Source: SIG607 sp045648445
GTDB lineage: Bacteria > Bacillota > Clostridia > Oscillospirales > Acutalibacteraceae
DNA length: 64,000 nt
Assembly (NCBI GenBank): GCA_045648445.1
Contig: JAZRNY010000001.1
Coordinates: 1 to 64,000, forward strand
Direction: 5' to 3'
Shown here: positions 61,801 to 64,000 of the stretch, piece by piece
Layout: every line of letters begins with the position of its first letter
Numbering within the stretch: the first letter of the stretch is position 1
The notes under the pieces: generated by a model
Database searches by the model: none
The model's input: only the letters and a program-made list of their open reading frames with translations
What the model was told of the DNA's origin: nothing
Translations under genes and position numbers: made by a program

Positions 61801-62814
61801 GCCGAAAGACAAAGTAAGATAGTTATTAAGTCTTACTGTTTCATCGGTTTTTACACCTTTAATATAGTATGTATCTGCTACGAATTCAGGAGCAGTATTA
61901 TCGGTTAACTGTTTATATTCTTCACCATTAAGATAATAGTAATATTTCCAGTTAGTATCCCAGTTAACAGGTTTTTCTGTCAAAAGGGTATAAATAATTC
62001 CGCCAACTTCATTCTTGGTAGTGTTAGTATATACGTTCATATCTGCATAATATGTTTTGGTATTTTTATCATAACTATAATATGCAGGATTTAAAGAATA
62101 GGTTTTTTCAAATTCCCTGTAAACCTTAACGGTACTTGTGGTATATTTGTTATGTCCTGTACATACTACGCCAAATTCTTCGGTATGGGCACAATCAGCA
62201 GCGCCTAAACTTGCAAAGGTAGAGGATTTTCCGTAAGAACCCTCTTTAAATGCATAAGCAGGCAACCAACCGGCTACATGGTTTAAGTCGCCGCCTTCAA
62301 AAGCATAATTAGCACTTCTTACATAACCGGGGTATAATTCGATTGCTTTACCGGCAACTGCATTTGCATTGCCTACGCAAAGGTATGCCTGAGTCCACTC
62401 GCCTGCCTGAGGATTAAAGTAATTAATCTTTACAGTGTATTCTACACCGGGAGTAAGTTCAAAAGGCTTACCCTCTTTTGTAAGTGGGGTAAGATTTGCA
62501 ACTCCACTTGCAGAAGTAACTTCAAGAGTATCATATACTTCATTGGTTACAGCATCGGTAACAGCCTTGTATTGTGCAGAACTTAAAGCAGAACCTGACC
62601 AAAAAGGAACAAATTCTGTTTCTTTATACGATGCCTTTTCATTAACGATATAATTATAAATATCATCTTCGCCAAAAGTGAATTTATAATATGTACCTAA
62701 AGTACTCGCTTCGTATTCAGCAAGTTTGTCTTCTTGTGCGTTAACGCTTACGGGAACGATAACGAGGGAAAGAAGCAAACATACTGAAAGTACAATGCTT
62801 AATAGTTTTTTCAT
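58819..62814 (-). CDS. Large secreted dockerin protein with beta-domain repeats
   Basis: 1331 residues. A signal peptide (residues 1-29) is followed by several beta-sandwich-like repeats. Two close copies begin FENHFVADYLKY and FENYYGDKVDYV and share WET.WT.Y, APEF and IALWN. An InlB-type region with AGKYFAGWYLEPEF is in between. A C-terminal dockerin has two calcium loops (DCNDDGFVNANDL, DCNADGKVNASDL). No catalytic residues are obvious. It is probably a surface protein that binds glycans and joins a cohesin scaffold. ATG 62814 follows AAGGAG at correct spacing. Confidence 0.85.
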   Translation of the reverse strand: MKKLLSIVLSVCLLLSLVIVPVSVNAQEDKLAEYEASTLGTYYKFTFGEDDIYNYIVNEKASYKETEFVPFWSGSALSSAQYKAVTDAVTNEVYDTLEVTSASGVANLTPLTKEGKPFELTPGVEYTVKINYFNPQAGEWTQAYLCVGNANAVAGKAIELYPGYVRSANYAFEGGDLNHVAGWLPAYAFKEGSYGKSSTFASLGAADCAHTEEFGVVCTGHNKYTTSTVKVYREFEKTYSLNPAYYSYDKNTKTYYADMNVYTNTTKNEVGGIIYTLLTEKPVNWDTNWKYYYYLNGEEYKQLTDNTAPEFVADTYYIKGVKTDETVRLNNYLTLSFGGGVIGKGSASYGLYTNYTPEELSDENKEYCNYLIESVEIFSEDYESTIEYIVDGETVKTHTSTANGALPQVIPEAPAGKYFAGWYLEPEFENYFTSATVNFGDTKVYGKFEDYKTEYAFDFDTVTQEAVFYQTLEDGTVATKFDRIGWTWRNCANSTYLYHSNCTWGQSGRTLLVDEDNKLLLLDPTKKYQITVKYRMTEVSGKEDAYITLMAGIGVNPTLIPADAKDPTYKDLRDGNFNVKSSAVKLTEVSEDWITSSFEVDATQLKEGDIPAVGIYVASNGGLDPENPDYKGQLASGVFNKLEVDHIEIKSFDGAITYVEDGKEKAVNAFVGDEIIYPDLKATNNGDAVWSLSEDEYVAPPTVFEESFKVYAIVLPTVGFENHFVADYLKYSMNLTVSDEKVYEGKKAMKYENFGFTIKGTVPSDWETNWTKYYLINDDGTLTQLAGETAPEFVPNKYAEKRGSGPYEHSIALWNLPGDKYYKITFKYFVPATLNNSIKMTPLTGTTNIWGQEFRVVYNNSAYVINSDAKTGEWLEGTIILKSTAAEKADFLYLHVATTAAAPNADTVYFDNFEYEELEDAGTVEYVNGEEVKTVYYVKDQVIAYEELASDRQFDKVWSLDPDKYVPAPAVFSENITVYAIESKVISFENYYGDKVDYVKNSLNVSVSDEFAFTGDKSLKYENFGYTYMAAQPKDWETKWTNYFEINEDGEMVQLGGEAAPEFKERTYIEHRDSQEHAIALWNAPAGKAYKVSFKYYVPNELGSKVTVTPYTNNTNLWSPATLNGVPYGAVWYRDNIFTINTDTATGEWLDGEFYFVSNANNKADLLYLNIKTEVSYTGEIVYFDDFALTEVQVASFVIGEDMNVELYDGIFKDGVITTYYEAGEEITAPLVIDAEGNPVDIWVDAEGNQVTSFVSGGVYTAYVAPAFIYGDCNDDGFVNANDLAVLKLYLVSLGNAGPGADCNADGKVNASDLAVLKLYLVGLAQLGSAQ

Positions 62815-62920
62815 AAACATTTCTCCTTTTTATTATTTTGGTGAATAAATTGTATCATAGTTTTTGTGTATAGTCAACGAAAATTATGCAATAACAACAA
62901 AAAAATATCACTTTTTTTAA

Positions 62921-62956
62921 AAAAACGAAGCAGAACCATCAATTTGATTCTGCTTC
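62921..62956 (-). terminator. Hairpin at the ABC-F gene end
   Basis: GAAGCAGAA pairs with TTCTGCTTC across the end of the ABC-F coding frame; a T run follows on the minus strand. Confidence 0.75.
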
Positions 62957-64000
62957 TGATAATTTATCGCGCTTTAAACACAATTCTTCCCATTCACTAT
63001 AAAGCGAACTTATCTCTATTTCTTTTTCTTCACATTCCTTTTGAAGTTCGCTGAGTTTAAGATAATCAGAGGCTATTTCATCATTTAAAAATTCCGCCTT
63101 CATACCCTCTAAAAGTTCTTCTGCTACGGCGATGGTTTCCTCTAGTTTTTCGATTTTTTTATTTATTTTCGAAAGTTCTTTGAATGCCGAAAAATATTTA
63201 GTTTTTTTAGACGATTGATTTTCTTGGTTTTTAATTTGTAAATCGGGTTGAGGTTTTTCCTTTAAGGAATTAAAGTATTCTTCATATCCGTAATTTAAAT
63301 GACGCGTTTCATTTTCATCAAACACAAGAAGACTGTCGCAAACCTCTTTTATAAAATATCGGTCGTGGGAAACACAAATAATAGTACCCGGATAATTTTT
63401 AAGCATTCTTTCAAGGGCTTGTTTGCCGACAATATCCATATGATTGGTAGGCTCGTCCAAAATCAAAAAGTTAGGTTTCTTTTTTAGCATTTTGCAAAGG
63501 CACAGTCTAACCTTTTCGCCGCCCGACAATACGCTAACCTGTTTAAATACGTCTTCACCGCTAAACAAAAAGGCGCCAAGGTCACTTCTTGCCTGTGTTT
63601 GAGTAAGCGCAGGAAAGGCATCCCAATAATCATCCAGTACCGTTTTATCACTGACGTACTGCGCTAAATGCTGGTCAAAGTAACCTATGCGAAGATTTAC
63701 GCCTTGAATAATATTTCCTGAAATAGGCGCAACAATACCCATAATAGTTTTGAGCAAAGTGGATTTACCTTTACCGTTTGCCCCTATCACGCCGAGTTTT
63801 TCACCTCTTTTAACAAGAAAACTGACTTCGCTTAATACTTGGTTGTATCCTATCTTTAGATTTTTAACTTCAAGAACGTTGCCTCCACTCATCTGTTCGG
63901 GTGTAAAATCAGCAAAAAAAGCGCGGTTATCGCTATCGGTAGGAGCAGCAACAAGTTCGATTTTTTCAAGACTTTTTATACGCGACTGCACCATTTGAGC
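62939..64000 (-). CDS. ABC-F family ATPase, 5' end cut by the window
   Basis: Only the second half is present; the frame is open to the window end. It shows VIGANGKGKSTLLKTIM for Walker A, VSVLSGGEKVRLCLCKML for the signature and LILDEPTNHMDI for Walker B, then the linker-like end rich in charged coiled-coil residues. The DEPTNHMD motif is typical of ABC-F proteins, which act on the ribosome (translation or antibiotic protection) rather than in membrane transport. The subfamily cannot be told without the first half. Confidence 0.9.
   Translation of the reverse strand, partial: AQMVQSRIKSLEKIELVAAPTDSDNRAFFADFTPEQMSGGNVLEVKNLKIGYNQVLSEVSFLVKRGEKLGVIGANGKGKSTLLKTIMGIVAPISGNIIQGVNLRIGYFDQHLAQYVSDKTVLDDYWDAFPALTQTQARSDLGAFLFSGEDVFKQVSVLSGGEKVRLCLCKMLKKKPNFLILDEPTNHMDIVGKQALERMLKNYPGTIICVSHDRYFIKEVCDSLLVFDENETRHLNYGYEEYFNSLKEKPQPDLQIKNQENQSSKKTKYFSAFKELSKINKKIEKLEETIAVAEELLEGMKAEFLNDEIASDYLKLSELQKECEEKEIEISSLYSEWEELCLKRDKLSEAESN

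Overview
The window is chromosomal DNA from an AT-rich, low-GC Gram-positive anaerobe. It is most likely a gut or rumen Clostridia member of the Oscillospirales/Ruminococcaceae type. The evidence is an Rnf complex, a Re-citrate-synthase-type gene beside aconitase, dockerin-bearing secreted proteins, a cotJABC spore-coat operon, Clostridia-style SecA and LepA, strong AGGAGG ribosome binding sites and sigma-A promoters with 17-18 base spacing. I cannot assign a genus.

Left core, about 0-23.9 kb. It holds a NUDIX hydrolase, a lipoprotein with a four-helix-bundle protein, a tRNA-Arg(CCG), rpmB and a MATE exporter. Two adjacent transglutaminase-dockerin secreted proteins follow. Next is an operon of Re-citrate synthase, a GntR regulator and aconitase, preceded by a consensus promoter that overlaps a perfect GntR-type palindrome. 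A cell-wall amidase, a glycosidase-like protein and a membrane XRE regulator come next. The rnfCDGEAB operon continues into NusG-II and Gx-transporter genes. Beside it lie apbE, a DUF1622 protein and a two-repeat lipoprotein resembling the flavinylated PplA family. ApbE probably flavinylates RnfD, the doubled RnfG and perhaps the lipoprotein, making this a flavin-based redox block.

Accessory region, about 23.98-52.4 kb. It opens with a large serine recombinase lying directly on the 3' remnant of another gene. A tyrosine recombinase follows, then about 1.5 kb of densely folded non-coding DNA with a five-copy 20-base repeat, and three regulators with unusual domain fusions. From 33.5 to 42.9 kb runs a tightly coupled, one-direction array of small unrelated enzymes: four GNAT proteins or domains, two NUDIX, two P-loop kinases, cytidine deaminase, ASCH-GNAT-methyltransferase, pyrophosphatase, YdcF and others. 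A recombination scar lies inside it. The last 9 kb is a defence cluster: a retron with PRTase, winged-helix, msr-msd RNA, reverse transcriptase and a TIR protein; a long Gabija-like OLD nuclease/helicase pair with a third small gene; and a Fic toxin with its antitoxin.

Right core, 52.5-64 kb. It holds cotJABC, secA, a small membrane peptide, lepA, a 1.3-kilo-residue dockerin protein and the 3' part of an ABC-F ATPase cut by the window end.

The strongest candidates for something undescribed are the retron carrying two kinds of effector gene (43.0-46.4 kb), the structured non-coding locus (27.4-28.6 kb) and the doubled-flavin Rnf block with its lipoprotein. All assignments come from reading sequence and translations; no database search was possible.
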